Shown here one piece after another: positions 24,516-33,584 of a stretch of 51,251 nucleotides of DNA (position 1 is its first letter; every line of letters starts with the position of its first letter). The stretch comes from a virus, in the IMG/VR virus record IMGVR_UViG_3300028378_000002, positions 1-51,251 of that record; one strand, 5' to 3'. The notes below the pieces were generated by a model. The model had not been told where the DNA came from and ran no database searches. It saw only the letters and a program-made list of their open reading frames with translations. A program made the position numbers and the translations under genes.

Positions 24516-27500
24516 ATGGTAAATATTATTTCCCACATTGCGGATATTCATATCCGTAAATCTCCTGCAAGACATGTAGAATATAAAAGTGTTTTTAAAA
24601 AACTTGTAAAAGACTTAAAAAATAAGAAGCCTGATAGAATTGTTATTGTCGGTGATCTATTTCATGATTATATTGACCTACAACCAGAGGCAACAATACT
24701 TGCTGCAGATTTCTTAAATGATTTAGCTGATATTGCTCCAGTTAGAATTACTAGAGGTAATCATGATATTAGAAAAAAATCATTAAAAAGAATTGATGCT
24801 ATAGAAGCTATAGTACAAACCATTAAGAATCCAAATGTTATTTATTATAATGATACTGGCTTTTTTGATGATGATAATATTACATGGGCGGTTTGGAAAC
24901 ATGGTGAAAAAAATAATTCTCCTTGGAATAAAAGAAAGAAACCCACCGAAGGTAATACAGTAATTGATTTATTCCACGATCCTATACAAGGTGCTGTAAG
25001 CCCAACCAATTTTGAGTTTAATAATCAAAATCTTGTTGAGTCAAAACACTTCAAAGGTGATATTGGAATGTTTGGTGATATTCACCTACAGCAGGTATTA
25101 TCTCCTACTCAGGCATATTCTAGTTCACTAATAGAACAAAATTTTGCAGAGGGGGATGGTAAATTTCATGGTTATTTACTGTGGGATATAAGTAAAAAAG
25201 AATTTAAAACTGTTGAAATTAAGAATGATTGGTCATATAATACAGTATCGGTGAACACATTTACCGATTTTGATGAACTTGATCTCGATTTAGAGAACCC
25301 AACTAAAAATAATAGAGTTCGTGTTGTGTGGAATACTTTACCTCAAGGTAGAACAACAGAGAATGAAAGAAAAGTAAAAGAGCATCTTAATGAAAAATAT
25401 AATATTGAGATGCTTACCAGTAAGAATGACTTCATTGAAGATGAAGAAATGGATGATGCCGATGATATGCAGTTGGAGAATATTCTGGATCAGAGTACCC
25501 AACATGAAATATTCAGAAATCATCTAGAAAGAATTGGTACTGATGAAGAAACCATTGAAAGTGTTATTGAATTAGACGATGAAATAGCATCTAGAATAGA
25601 ATTAGATGAACTAACTAATATTCAATGGAGTATTGTTAAGCTATCGGGAATTAACTTTATGTCTTATGAAGAATTAGATATAAATTGGGAAGAGGAGGAT
25701 GGTCTATATCAGATTACTGGTCTTAACACTGCAGGTAAAACAACCATCATGAAACTAATCACTTATATTCTCTATAATAAAACTAGAGAAACCGAGAGTA
25801 GAGTTAAATTTGGTGATAGTAGATACGTGAACAATCGTAATGGTGCTAAATATTGTCTTGGTTCTGCAGTTATTAACATAAATGGTCAGTACTTTGGTGT
25901 TAGAAGAATAACAACACTTGAATATAATAAGCAGGGTGAATTAAAGGGAGCACCTACGACTCTAGAATACTATAAATTATCAAGTGCCGATGAAGAATTT
26001 TCAGATGATAACTCATTGTCAAATATGGTTGAAGATGACAGAGATTCTACTCAAGCTATTATCGAAAGAGGTATTGGTAGTTATGATAATTTTATGAGAG
26101 TGGTAATGACTACATCTGATACATTAAATGAAGTTTTATCTTCTGATCGTTCGGTATTCATTGATTCGTTGCTAAATGATAGTGGCTTAGATATATTTGA
26201 TACTAAACTAAATGCATATAAAGAATATCTTAGTGATCAAGCATCAAGTTCTAAACCAAGAGTCTATTGTAATATCGATAAAACACTGGAAGAGATTGAG
26301 AAATTAAAGGTTGAGAGAGATGAGGTTAATAAAAAAATTGCTACCATAGGTAATACCGAAATTCCTGATGCTAAAAATCGTATATCTAAAGGTAATGATT
26401 ACATTACTGAGTTGACAAAAAAACTAAATAAGATTGATGATACTATCTATAATTTAAATGTCGATCAGGTAAAAGATGATATAAAAGTTTTAGAAGCCAA
26501 TAATAAAGACCATATCCTACGTAAGAACAAGCTAGAAAAGGCTATAGGTGAGCTACAAGAGACTTACGATGAAGAGAGATACAAAGTATTGATTGAAGCG
26601 AAAGAAACTCATAGAGAGAAGGAATATGAGCTAAAATCGGAAGTAAAGGATCATAATCAAATCATCTATAACAAGGAAAGAGAGATCGAGACTATTAATG
26701 GTATAATTTATAGACTCAAGGAAGATGGTGCTAAGTACAAGAAAACCATCAGCGAGTTAAAGAATAGTAAAACTTGTGTTACTTGTGGTCAGGAATTGGA
26801 TGATGAGCATAAGAAACATATTGATGAGAAGGTTAAAGAAACAGAAAAGGAAATGTTTCAAGTTGTCGAAGATATAAAAGCAAATGCAACGAATATCGAG
26901 GTAATCGCTGCAGAAATTGCGGAGAATAAGAAACATATGCAAACTTTTGAAAATCTAATTGAGCAAAAAAATCTAGATTTAGATGGTGTATTATCCGAAC
27001 TCGGTGAAATACAGAATGAGATTAATGATGTGGAGAAGAGAAAAGAGTTAGTTATTGAGTTGGATAAGATTGATCCTCAAATTGAGATGAATAATCTTAA
27101 AATAGAAAACCACAATAAATCTATTAGTCTTTACAATAGTTCATTAAGAAATATTGAGGAAAATAAGAAGATTGAAATTGGTATTGAAAAAGCGAAGCAA
27201 AGAGTTGAAGATTTAAATACTGAACTACAAAATCTGAATGATAGTTTGTATGGTCAGAAATCAATACATAGTGATATTATCGAGAAAATAGAAGACAATG
27301 AAATGCTTATTATTGATTTTGAAGAACAAGAGAAACATGATAATATTCATAAAATCTATAAGCAGTGTATCCATAGAGATGGTATACCATCTCAATTGTT
27401 AAAAAGCTATGCTATACCTAAGATTAATAACGAAGCCAAGAATCTATTGGAAGGTGTTGAATTTGATATATGGTTGGATGATAGTGATTTAAAATTAAAA

Positions 27501-27815
27501 CTAACTTATGGTGATTTAAAAACAACAATTGATGCTATTTCTGGTTCAGGTAAAGAAAGAACATTTGCATCGGTATGCTTAAAGTTTGCACTTAATCAAA
27601 TTAATGCTAAGTCTAAGCCAACAATCTTCTTACTTGATGAGGTAATGGGTAAACTTACCGAAGATAGTGTAGATGAATTTATCAGTATACTCGATTCTAT
27701 TAAGCAACGTGTCAGGAAGGTATTAATTATTGAACACAATCATGATATTGGGTATGACTATTTAATAGATGTTCAAAAAAATGAATATGAGATATCATCT
27801 TTAATTATTACTTAA
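24516..27815 (+). CDS. Single-chain Mre11-Rad50 (SbcD-SbcC, T4 gp47-gp46) fusion
   Basis: 1099 residues carrying both subunits of the recombination nuclease. Residues 1-300: calcineurin-like phosphoesterase with 'HIADIHI' (7-13), 'GDLFHD' (46-51), 'RGNHDIRK' (80-87) and 'FGDIHLQQ'. Residues about 375-1099: SMC-type ATPase with Walker A 'GLNTAGKTT' (402-410), two coiled-coil arms, a zinc hook 'CVTCGQ' (about 753-758), signature 'ISGSGKERTF' (about 1007) and Walker B 'IFLLDEVMG' (about 1036-1044). The acidic linker 300-375 replaces the usual gene boundary. In T4 these are two proteins. It resects DNA ends for recombination-dependent replication. Uninterrupted frame, host-type promoter upstream. 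Confidence 0.9.
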   Translation: MVNIISHIADIHIRKSPARHVEYKSVFKKLVKDLKNKKPDRIVIVGDLFHDYIDLQPEATILAADFLNDLADIAPVRITRGNHDIRKKSLKRIDAIEAIVQTIKNPNVIYYNDTGFFDDDNITWAVWKHGEKNNSPWNKRKKPTEGNTVIDLFHDPIQGAVSPTNFEFNNQNLVESKHFKGDIGMFGDIHLQQVLSPTQAYSSSLIEQNFAEGDGKFHGYLLWDISKKEFKTVEIKNDWSYNTVSVNTFTDFDELDLDLENPTKNNRVRVVWNTLPQGRTTENERKVKEHLNEKYNIEMLTSKNDFIEDEEMDDADDMQLENILDQSTQHEIFRNHLERIGTDEETIESVIELDDEIASRIELDELTNIQWSIVKLSGINFMSYEELDINWEEEDGLYQITGLNTAGKTTIMKLITYILYNKTRETESRVKFGDSRYVNNRNGAKYCLGSAVININGQYFGVRRITTLEYNKQGELKGAPTTLEYYKLSSADEEFSDDNSLSNMVEDDRDSTQAIIERGIGSYDNFMRVVMTTSDTLNEVLSSDRSVFIDSLLNDSGLDIFDTKLNAYKEYLSDQASSSKPRVYCNIDKTLEEIEKLKVERDEVNKKIATIGNTEIPDAKNRISKGNDYITELTKKLNKIDDTIYNLNVDQVKDDIKVLEANNKDHILRKNKLEKAIGELQETYDEERYKVLIEAKETHREKEYELKSEVKDHNQIIYNKEREIETINGIIYRLKEDGAKYKKTISELKNSKTCVTCGQELDDEHKKHIDEKVKETEKEMFQVVEDIKANATNIEVIAAEIAENKKHMQTFENLIEQKNLDLDGVLSELGEIQNEINDVEKRKELVIELDKIDPQIEMNNLKIENHNKSISLYNSSLRNIEENKKIEIGIEKAKQRVEDLNTELQNLNDSLYGQKSIHSDIIEKIEDNEMLIIDFEEQEKHDNIHKIYKQCIHRDGIPSQLLKSYAIPKINNEAKNLLEGVEFDIWLDDSDLKLKLTYGDLKTTIDAISGSGKERTFASVCLKFALNQINAKSKPTIFLLDEVMGKLTEDSVDEFISILDSIKQRVRKVLIIEHNHDIGYDYLIDVQKNEYEISSLIIT

Positions 27816-27861
27816 ATTGATTAGCAGAATACTCTAGATGTAATACTTTTAGTATCATGGA

Positions 27862-27870
27862 GTATTTATG
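27862..27870 (+). promoter_or_regulatory. Variant late-type box GTATTTATG
   Basis: Eight of nine bases match; ends 7 bp before the LAGLIDADG endonuclease ATG. Confidence 0.35.
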
Positions 27871-27877
27871 AGTACTT

Positions 27878-28696
27878 ATGAATGTTGATATAGTAAAAAA
27901 ACAAATTATAGATGATTATTTAAGTGGTATAAATAATAAAGAATTATGTAAAAAATATAGTAAATCTAGAAGCTATATTCAAAAATTATTAAAAAAAAAT
28001 GGTATTTCTTTGAGAAAAGGGTGTGAAGTAACTAAAAAATACCATATTAATGAAAATTTCTTTGAAGAAATAGATAATGAAAATAAAGCATATATATTGG
28101 GATTAATATTTGCTGACGGTTGTATATCAAATAACACTGTCAAAATAAATCTTATTGAAACAGATTCACATATATTAAATGATATAGCTAAAATAATTAT
28201 TAAATCTGAATATGAGTTATTAACAATAAAAGAATCAACTAAAACATGGAAGGACGGTAAAACATATACTTCAAAACCACAAAGATTATTAACTTTAAAT
28301 AGAAAAAAAATGGTTGATGATTTAAGAATAAATTATGGTTTATGTGAGTCCAAAACATATAAAATTAGATATCCAAAAATTAATTCAAAATATAATAGTC
28401 ATTTTATAAGAGGATATTTCGATGGTGATGGTTGTTTTTATAATTCAAAACAATATATTAATAATAATAGAATAAATATTGTGTCTAATGATTTTTTCAT
28501 AAGCCAATTAAAAAAAATTATCGAAAAAAAATTATCTATTAACTGTACAATCACCAATACATCTATAAATAATATCAGTAGATTAAATATATATGGTAAT
28601 ATTCAAACAAAAAAGTTTTTAGATTGGATTTATGACGAATGTGATTTAAAGTTAAATAGAAAATATTTAAAATATTTAGATGTATATGGAAGTTAA
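27878..28696 (+). CDS. LAGLIDADG homing endonuclease with N-terminal HTH
   Basis: 272 residues. Residues 1-45 form a helix-turn-helix ('NKELCKKYSKSRSYIQKLLK'). Two LAGLIDADG helices follow: 'LGLIFADGC' (74-82) and 'IRGYFDGDGC' (177-186), each supplying an active-site Asp, so it should work as a monomer. It is very AT-rich compared with the flanking genes and overlaps the next gene by 17 bp. Inserted between the Mre11-Rad50 gene and a membrane protein gene; no duplicated target sequence was found around this one. Confidence 0.85.
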   Translation: MNVDIVKKQIIDDYLSGINNKELCKKYSKSRSYIQKLLKKNGISLRKGCEVTKKYHINENFFEEIDNENKAYILGLIFADGCISNNTVKINLIETDSHILNDIAKIIIKSEYELLTIKESTKTWKDGKTYTSKPQRLLTLNRKKMVDDLRINYGLCESKTYKIRYPKINSKYNSHFIRGYFDGDGCFYNSKQYINNNRINIVSNDFFISQLKKIIEKKLSINCTITNTSINNISRLNIYGNIQTKKFLDWIYDECDLKLNRKYLKYLDVYGS

Positions 28697-29837
28697 AAAA
28701 TATAGTGAACTTAGAGATAGAATAAAAAGTAAAGATTTTGAGGGAAAGAATAAGAGTGTTAATAATACTCTTTTTTTCCTATCATTTCTTGGGAATATCG
28801 GGTCGATATTCTTTGCATACTTTCTTGTGAACCCAGCGTTTCACAAGGCGATTAGTGCCAATCTTACTAGTGGTGATGCTGCAGTGTATGTTGCAGGATT
28901 TCTGACAGTATTGGTTCTTGGGATATTCGAGGTTATCAAAAGAAAGATATTAGGAAATCTTTCTTTTGATCTAGTTAAAAATAACTATGAGGTTACTAAA
29001 AATTTCATTGGTTGGTTAATATTCGGACTAGGGCTAATTAGTGCTAGTTTTTATTTTTCATTAAATGGGGCAAAGAATTTTGCCACCACTAGTGCATCTA
29101 AAAATATTTTAGTGGAACAAACCGTAGATAATGATATTGATTCAATTAATGATGTATATACTGGTTATAAACAAACATACTTGGATGATAATGTATCACT
29201 AAGAAGTAACAATAGAGAGTTGAGAGACTTGATTGCTGAAACTCCGCTTAATTATAGGACAACAAGAAAAGGTTACCAAGAAATTGTGGAGTCTAATTTT
29301 AAAACAATTAAATCTAACGAAGATAAAATAAAGGAACTTGACAATGAGCTTGATGAGAAAATAGTTGAGTATCGTAGTGATTTGAAAAACAAAATTAAAA
29401 AAAATAAAGACGAAGATGTTGGGAATATTCTACTATTTTTAGTAATTTCAACATCGATAGAGTTTATTATCATATTAGGTGTCTATTTTAGACAGTATTA
29501 CGACTATAACGTTTATCAAATAAATCAAGGAGATATGGAAGATATTGTTATTAAAAGAGAACGATATCAAAAGCTTCTTAAATTTATATATAAAGAAGGT
29601 ACTGTAACATCAGGTCAGGCGATCATGGGTGTAAGTAAGTTAAAAGAATTGGTTAAAGAAAAAAGTCAGATAGAATCAGGAAGTAAATTTGTTGATGAAT
29701 TTCTAAGTGAAACTAAATATATGGGTATTTTTAAAACTAAAGGCAATAGAACGTATACTGCTGTTACTTACGAGGAAGCTCTTAAGAAAATTGATAAGTT
29801 TGATGAAACTATCCGTATTATTGAAAAACTAGCATAA
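28680..29837 (+). CDS. Unknown multi-spanning membrane protein, 385 residues
   Basis: Four hydrophobic segments: about residues 28-50 ('LSFLGNIGSIFFAYFLV'), 68-88, 108-130 and 250-270 ('LLFLVISTSIEFIIILGVYF'), with a charged, coiled-coil-like loop of about 110 residues between the third and fourth and a soluble C-terminal domain of about 110 residues. The ATG at 28686 (MEVKKYSEL) is an equally good start and lowers the overlap with the homing gene. No family recognised. It precedes a coiled-coil partner gene by 2 bp, suggesting a membrane complex. Confidence 0.65.
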   Translation: MYMEVKKYSELRDRIKSKDFEGKNKSVNNTLFFLSFLGNIGSIFFAYFLVNPAFHKAISANLTSGDAAVYVAGFLTVLVLGIFEVIKRKILGNLSFDLVKNNYEVTKNFIGWLIFGLGLISASFYFSLNGAKNFATTSASKNILVEQTVDNDIDSINDVYTGYKQTYLDDNVSLRSNNRELRDLIAETPLNYRTTRKGYQEIVESNFKTIKSNEDKIKELDNELDEKIVEYRSDLKNKIKKNKDEDVGNILLFLVISTSIEFIIILGVYFRQYYDYNVYQINQGDMEDIVIKRERYQKLLKFIYKEGTVTSGQAIMGVSKLKELVKEKSQIESGSKFVDEFLSETKYMGIFKTKGNRTYTAVTYEEALKKIDKFDETIRIIEKLA

Positions 29838-29839
29838 GA

Positions 29840-30676
29840 ATGGAAAGTAAATTAAATAATGATTTTGATGGATTAGCTGAGTCCCAAAAAAAGACCGATG
29901 CTAAAATTGAGCAAATGCAGAAGGTGTTAGAAAGAAAAAGAGATGCTCTTGAACAATTTAAATGGAATGTTAATACTAACATAAAAAAATCTATGGGTCG
30001 AAAGATTTTAAGAATCCAAGAGTATATGGATATGAAAGCACGTGCCGAAGAACAACGTGGTAAGGATAGTAAACTTGCTCAAATGATGAGGAAGAAATTT
30101 GACTTAGAAGAGCAACGTAAAAGCAGTGTTCAAAGATATAGTGATATGGGTAAAATGGCTGCAGATGCATTTGGTGTTACTGTAATGGCAAGTGCTTTAG
30201 GTGATATTCATAAGAGTCTTACAAATAATCCATCTAAAACTTTACGGCTTGAACCAAGTTTTAATGAGAATCTAAGAAGTAATTTAACATCGGGGATATT
30301 AGAAATAAAACAAAATATGGAAGTAGATGACGAAACATTTAAAGCACTAAAAGATACAGCTAGACAGTTTAACATTAAATGGCAACCAACAATAGATAAT
30401 AAAATGCTTGAAGCTGTTCTACCTAACTATATTAATGAAGACAATATAATGTTTGATTTGGTGTTTGGTGGTGAAATAACAGATGAGGTTGAATTACCAG
30501 TTGGTTTTATCAATGGTCAATACAATGAGATTGCTTGTGGCTATAGAGGTTTAGATAGCATGAATTTTATACATAAAATTGGGTATAATTTATTTCCTAA
30601 AAAGAATCATATTAGAAAGTTTATAACTAGCGAAAAGGCTTTTATGACTGCATACAATAAATTAATAAATAAATGA
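29840..30676 (+). CDS. Unknown coiled-coil protein, 278 residues
   Basis: Residues 1-110 are Lys/Glu/Met-rich coiled coil ('TDAKIEQMQKVLERKRDALE'), followed by a mixed globular region with Gly-rich turns ('VELPVGFINGQYNEIACGYR', about 215-234). No membrane segment. It lies 2 bp after the membrane protein gene and its stop overlaps the deaminase start (ATGA). No recognised family; probably cytoplasmic partner of the preceding membrane protein, which is inference from operon order. Confidence 0.6.
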   Translation: MESKLNNDFDGLAESQKKTDAKIEQMQKVLERKRDALEQFKWNVNTNIKKSMGRKILRIQEYMDMKARAEEQRGKDSKLAQMMRKKFDLEEQRKSSVQRYSDMGKMAADAFGVTVMASALGDIHKSLTNNPSKTLRLEPSFNENLRSNLTSGILEIKQNMEVDDETFKALKDTARQFNIKWQPTIDNKMLEAVLPNYINEDNIMFDLVFGGEITDEVELPVGFINGQYNEIACGYRGLDSMNFIHKIGYNLFPKKNHIRKFITSEKAFMTAYNKLINK

Positions 30677-31134
30677 TTGAAAAGGTTAACTGGAAAAAAA
30701 GATATTTAGAATTAGCTCAATATATATCTGAGTGGAGTAAAGATAAATCTAGAGGCGTTGGTGCTGTTATTGTAGATACTGACAATAGAGTTGTTTCTTT
30801 TGGATATAATGGATTTCCTTCAGGAGTAAATGATAATATTGAGGAAAGACATAGTAGACCAGCGAAGTATGACTGGACTGTTCATGCCGAAGAGAATGCA
30901 ATAGTTAATGCAGCTAGAGTAGGTGGTGGTGGAACAAAGGATACTACAATATATCTTAACCTATTTCCATGTGCTAGATGTTCTGGTTTAATCATTAATT
31001 CTGGTATTAGAAAAGTCATTTGTAGTAAAGCACCTAATTTTCAAGATGAGAAATATGGTGATGAATTTAAAGTTTCATATGAAAAATTACAAGAAGCCAA
31101 TGTAGAGATCGAGATAAAGACTGATGGAGATTGA
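30673..31134 (+). CDS. Deoxycytidylate (dCMP) deaminase
   Basis: 153 residues, normal length. Zinc-dependent deaminase signature: H71-A-E73-E-N with E73 as proton donor, and P99-C100-A-R-C103 as zinc ligands. 'SFGYNGFPSGV' (42-52) and 'RHSRPAKYDWTVHAEENA' are typical of the dCMP branch, which turns dCMP into dUMP for dTTP synthesis. In T4-like phages this feeds the nucleotide precursor complex. The start overlaps the previous stop by 4 bp. Confidence 0.9.
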   Translation: MIEKVNWKKRYLELAQYISEWSKDKSRGVGAVIVDTDNRVVSFGYNGFPSGVNDNIEERHSRPAKYDWTVHAEENAIVNAARVGGGGTKDTTIYLNLFPCARCSGLIINSGIRKVICSKAPNFQDEKYGDEFKVSYEKLQEANVEIEIKTDGD

Positions 31135-31735
31135 TAAAAAAAAATATAAAATACCCAGTGAAAACTACTATAAAAGTAAGAATACTAAGAATCAAATTAT
31201 TCTAGCAGGTAGTCTGCGTTGTGATAGTAATCATATTAAACGTTTAACTAACAAATCTTTCGGTAAAACAAAAAGATGGTGTACGTATACTATAGGTAGA
31301 GATGGTAGGATATATCAGCACTATGATCCTAAATATTACACTGATTTTATGGGTGATAAAAAAATAGATAAACATTCGATATCTATTGTGTTAGAAAACA
31401 TGGGGAGTGTTTATTATGATGATGAAACTCAAGAATGGTATAACTGGGCTAATGAAACATGTGATGAGAAATTAGTATTTGAAAAACATTGGAAGGGTAG
31501 TAGATATTGGGAATCTTATACCGAAGATCAATTTCATAGTACAATTAATTTATGTAAATATCTTTGTGATGAGTTTGATATTGTTTTGGATAGTATAGGG
31601 TATAATGTTTATGAAAGTCGTACTGTAGATTTTGAAGGTATAGTAACTCGAAGCAATTATGATACTGACTATAGCGACTTAAATCCTCATTTTGATTTTA
31701 AAAGGCTTCTACATGAAATCGGAATTGATCTATAA
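31124..31735 (+). CDS. Degenerate N-acetylmuramoyl-L-alanine amidase (Amidase_2 fold)
   Basis: 203 residues. It aligns along its whole length with the amidase domain of the endolysin at 36705: 'IILAGSLRC' against 'IVLHHTNGW', 'GRDGRIYQHYDP' against 'DYVGNIFQHFDP', 'KHSISIVLENMGS' against 'KQSIGIELCNEGS', 'KYLCDEFDI' against 'KYLCNKYGI', and 'FEGIVTRSNY' against 'FEGIYNHANV'. Both histidines expected as zinc ligands are replaced (HH to AG; NHAN to TRSN). It lacks the PG-binding module. So it is probably catalytically inactive and may bind peptidoglycan or regulate the lysin; no experiment supports either. Confidence 0.7.
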   Translation: MEIDKKKYKIPSENYYKSKNTKNQIILAGSLRCDSNHIKRLTNKSFGKTKRWCTYTIGRDGRIYQHYDPKYYTDFMGDKKIDKHSISIVLENMGSVYYDDETQEWYNWANETCDEKLVFEKHWKGSRYWESYTEDQFHSTINLCKYLCDEFDIVLDSIGYNVYESRTVDFEGIVTRSNYDTDYSDLNPHFDFKRLLHEIGIDL

Positions 31736-31737
31736 TT

Positions 31738-32232
31738 ATGTGTAAACTTGAAATAGAACTTATACCTAAGACTTCTTTTTATTCTAACGTTCGTAGTGAA
31801 GTTACCACTAATGAGTGGGATGTTATACGTAAGAAATGTTATGATGAGGCTAGTGACAAATGTGAGATTTGTGGTGAGAAAGGTAAGGATCAAAATTTTA
31901 ATCATAATGTTGAATGTCATGAGATTTGGAGTTTTGATCTTAAAGAAAGAATACAAAGATTAGATGGATTTATTGCTTTATGCCCTATGTGTCATAAATC
32001 TAAACATTTCGGTTTATCACAAATTAATGGTGATGAAGATATGGTTCGTAATCATCTAAAAAAAGTCAATGGGTGTAATGATGATCAATTGTCTGAACAC
32101 ATAAATGAAAAATGGAAACAGTGGGATGTACGTTCGAAAATAGAATGGTCACTCGACATTAGTTATATTGATGTGTATGTAAATGACGTTGGGGTGAGTA
32201 AATTAGATCGAATGTTGAGTAATCTAAATTAA
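31738..32232 (+). CDS. HNH-type nuclease-like zinc protein
   Basis: 164 residues. Two Cys pairs frame an HNH-like core: C42-E-I-C45, 'NVECHEIWSFD' (57-67; H61 as candidate catalytic His), and 'LCPMCHKSKH' (81-90). Together they match the zinc-coordinated HNH endonuclease fold. The rest of the protein is helical and acidic. It starts 2 bp after the amidase-like gene, unlike the stand-alone homing genes, so a phage function (host DNA cleavage or packaging-related nicking) is as likely as homing. Confidence 0.7.
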   Translation: MCKLEIELIPKTSFYSNVRSEVTTNEWDVIRKKCYDEASDKCEICGEKGKDQNFNHNVECHEIWSFDLKERIQRLDGFIALCPMCHKSKHFGLSQINGDEDMVRNHLKKVNGCNDDQLSEHINEKWKQWDVRSKIEWSLDISYIDVYVNDVGVSKLDRMLSNLN

Positions 32233-32240
32233 AAGAAATA

Positions 32241-32249
32241 GTATTTATA
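32241..32249 (+). promoter_or_regulatory. Late-type promoter box GTATTTATA
   Basis: Exact copy ending only 3 bp before the annotated ATG. If it is a -10 element, transcription would begin at or just after that ATG. Confidence 0.6.
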
Positions 32250-32252
32250 TAT

Positions 32253-32801
32253 ATGAATGCAAACAAAGACGTTAGAAACTCACTAAAAAAAATGAGACAA
32301 CACCTGAATGGTGAACAAGTAACCGAATCAAACATAGTCAAAGCACCTCTTCTTGATATGAGAGAAATGCTTAAGAGAGCAAGAAAAATGAATGAAGATT
32401 ATTCATATAATATGGAAATGCCTGACGGTTCAGGTTATAGTAATCCCGACTCAACTAATGATGATCTTGAATTTAGAATTGAAGATATGACTTCCACTGA
32501 TAAAGAAGTTCAAAAAGAAAAAATTCAAAATGCTTTTGATAATCAAGACGTGTTTGTTGATATTGTAGATTTTAAACAATATAATGATAATGATGGGAGA
32601 CCAATTGGATTTATATTAGAAGGTGGTATTGATGGTGTTATAACATTTAGTTTGCAAGTGGGTAAGACAGAAGACTTGAGTGGTATTGATTGGACTGCAA
32701 CACCAGAATTTAAGGCTGATCAAAAAAATAATGAAATCATAGAAAGACTTAAAAGTTATTATAAGGAATTCTATGAGGAATATAGAGAAAGTTTATATTA
32801 A
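32253..32801 (+). CDS. Unknown late protein, 182 residues
   Basis: Charged, soluble protein; residues 1-60 helical and basic, 65-110 acidic, then a beta segment ('FILEGGIDGVITFSLQVG', about 121-138). No family recognised. The late box lies so close to this ATG that a start at Met14 (32292), giving 169 residues with a normal short leader, is a serious alternative. Opens a late operon with the next gene 1 bp downstream. Confidence 0.65.
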   Translation: MNANKDVRNSLKKMRQHLNGEQVTESNIVKAPLLDMREMLKRARKMNEDYSYNMEMPDGSGYSNPDSTNDDLEFRIEDMTSTDKEVQKEKIQNAFDNQDVFVDIVDFKQYNDNDGRPIGFILEGGIDGVITFSLQVGKTEDLSGIDWTATPEFKADQKNNEIIERLKSYYKEFYEEYRESLY

Positions 32802-32802
32802 T

Positions 32803-33582
32803 ATGAAAAAGTTCATCAATACAAAAAACATTATTATTGTAGTGCTCTTAGCATTACTAGTCATCGGTGGGTATTTTTACAATTCTAAAACTGGTAATTT
32901 AAATGATGAGTTAGAAATGGAAGTAAAACTTAATGAAGTATTAAAAGATAGCGTTCAGTTTTTTGAGACTAAGAATGGTGATCTTGTTGCCGAAAAAAGA
33001 ACTCTTCAAGGTGATGTTAATGAATTATTAAAAGAAAATACTGGTTTAAATGAAAACCAAAAAGATTTACTCAATACAGTGAAGAAGCTAAATAAAGAGT
33101 GGAAAAAAGACAGAGAGATATTTGCTGCAGCAAGAATAGAATATGAATCACTAATTGATTCATTAAATTCATTCATTGCTGGTGCTACTGGTGTTGATAC
33201 ATTGAAAAATACAGTAAGCTTTGTTCAAAATGATATTGATAAAGATTTTATATATAATATCGATATACTAGGTGTTAGACCAGTACCAATAACATTTAAT
33301 CCTGAGATTAAATTTAACATGATTGACTTTCCTAATGAGCAGACCATATCATTTAATTGGGATAATAATGAGAGAAAAGACTATCCAGTATCATTCACGG
33401 TTCAAAATACGAATGAATATTATAAAGTAAATAACATTGAAAGTTATACAATTCCTGAGATTAATAAAAGTGAAATTGACCCTAATTTCTGGCAAAAATC
33501 ATGGAGATGGATTAAAGTAAATGGAAAATATATCTTAGTTGGTGCTGCTGGCTTTACTATAGGAGCAGCCATTAGTAACTAG
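32803..33582 (+). CDS. Membrane-anchored coiled-coil protein, spanin-like candidate
   Basis: The ATG at 32803 directly after the previous stop is preferred (MKKFINTKN); an earlier in-frame ATG would overlap by 29 bp. About 259 residues: N-terminal membrane segment (residues 9-28, 'IIIVVLLALLVIGGYF'), a periplasmic coiled coil (30-130), a beta-rich domain (145-215), and a C-terminal Gly/Ala-rich hydrophobic end ('ILVGAAGFTIGAAISN'). An inner-membrane anchor plus coiled coil suits an i-spanin or envelope-bridging protein; the C-terminal hydrophobic end is unusual for that. Function inferred only. Confidence 0.6.
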   Translation: MKKFINTKNIIIVVLLALLVIGGYFYNSKTGNLNDELEMEVKLNEVLKDSVQFFETKNGDLVAEKRTLQGDVNELLKENTGLNENQKDLLNTVKKLNKEWKKDREIFAAARIEYESLIDSLNSFIAGATGVDTLKNTVSFVQNDIDKDFIYNIDILGVRPVPITFNPEIKFNMIDFPNEQTISFNWDNNERKDYPVSFTVQNTNEYYKVNNIESYTIPEINKSEIDPNFWQKSWRWIKVNGKYILVGAAGFTIGAAISN

Positions 33583-33584
33583 GA

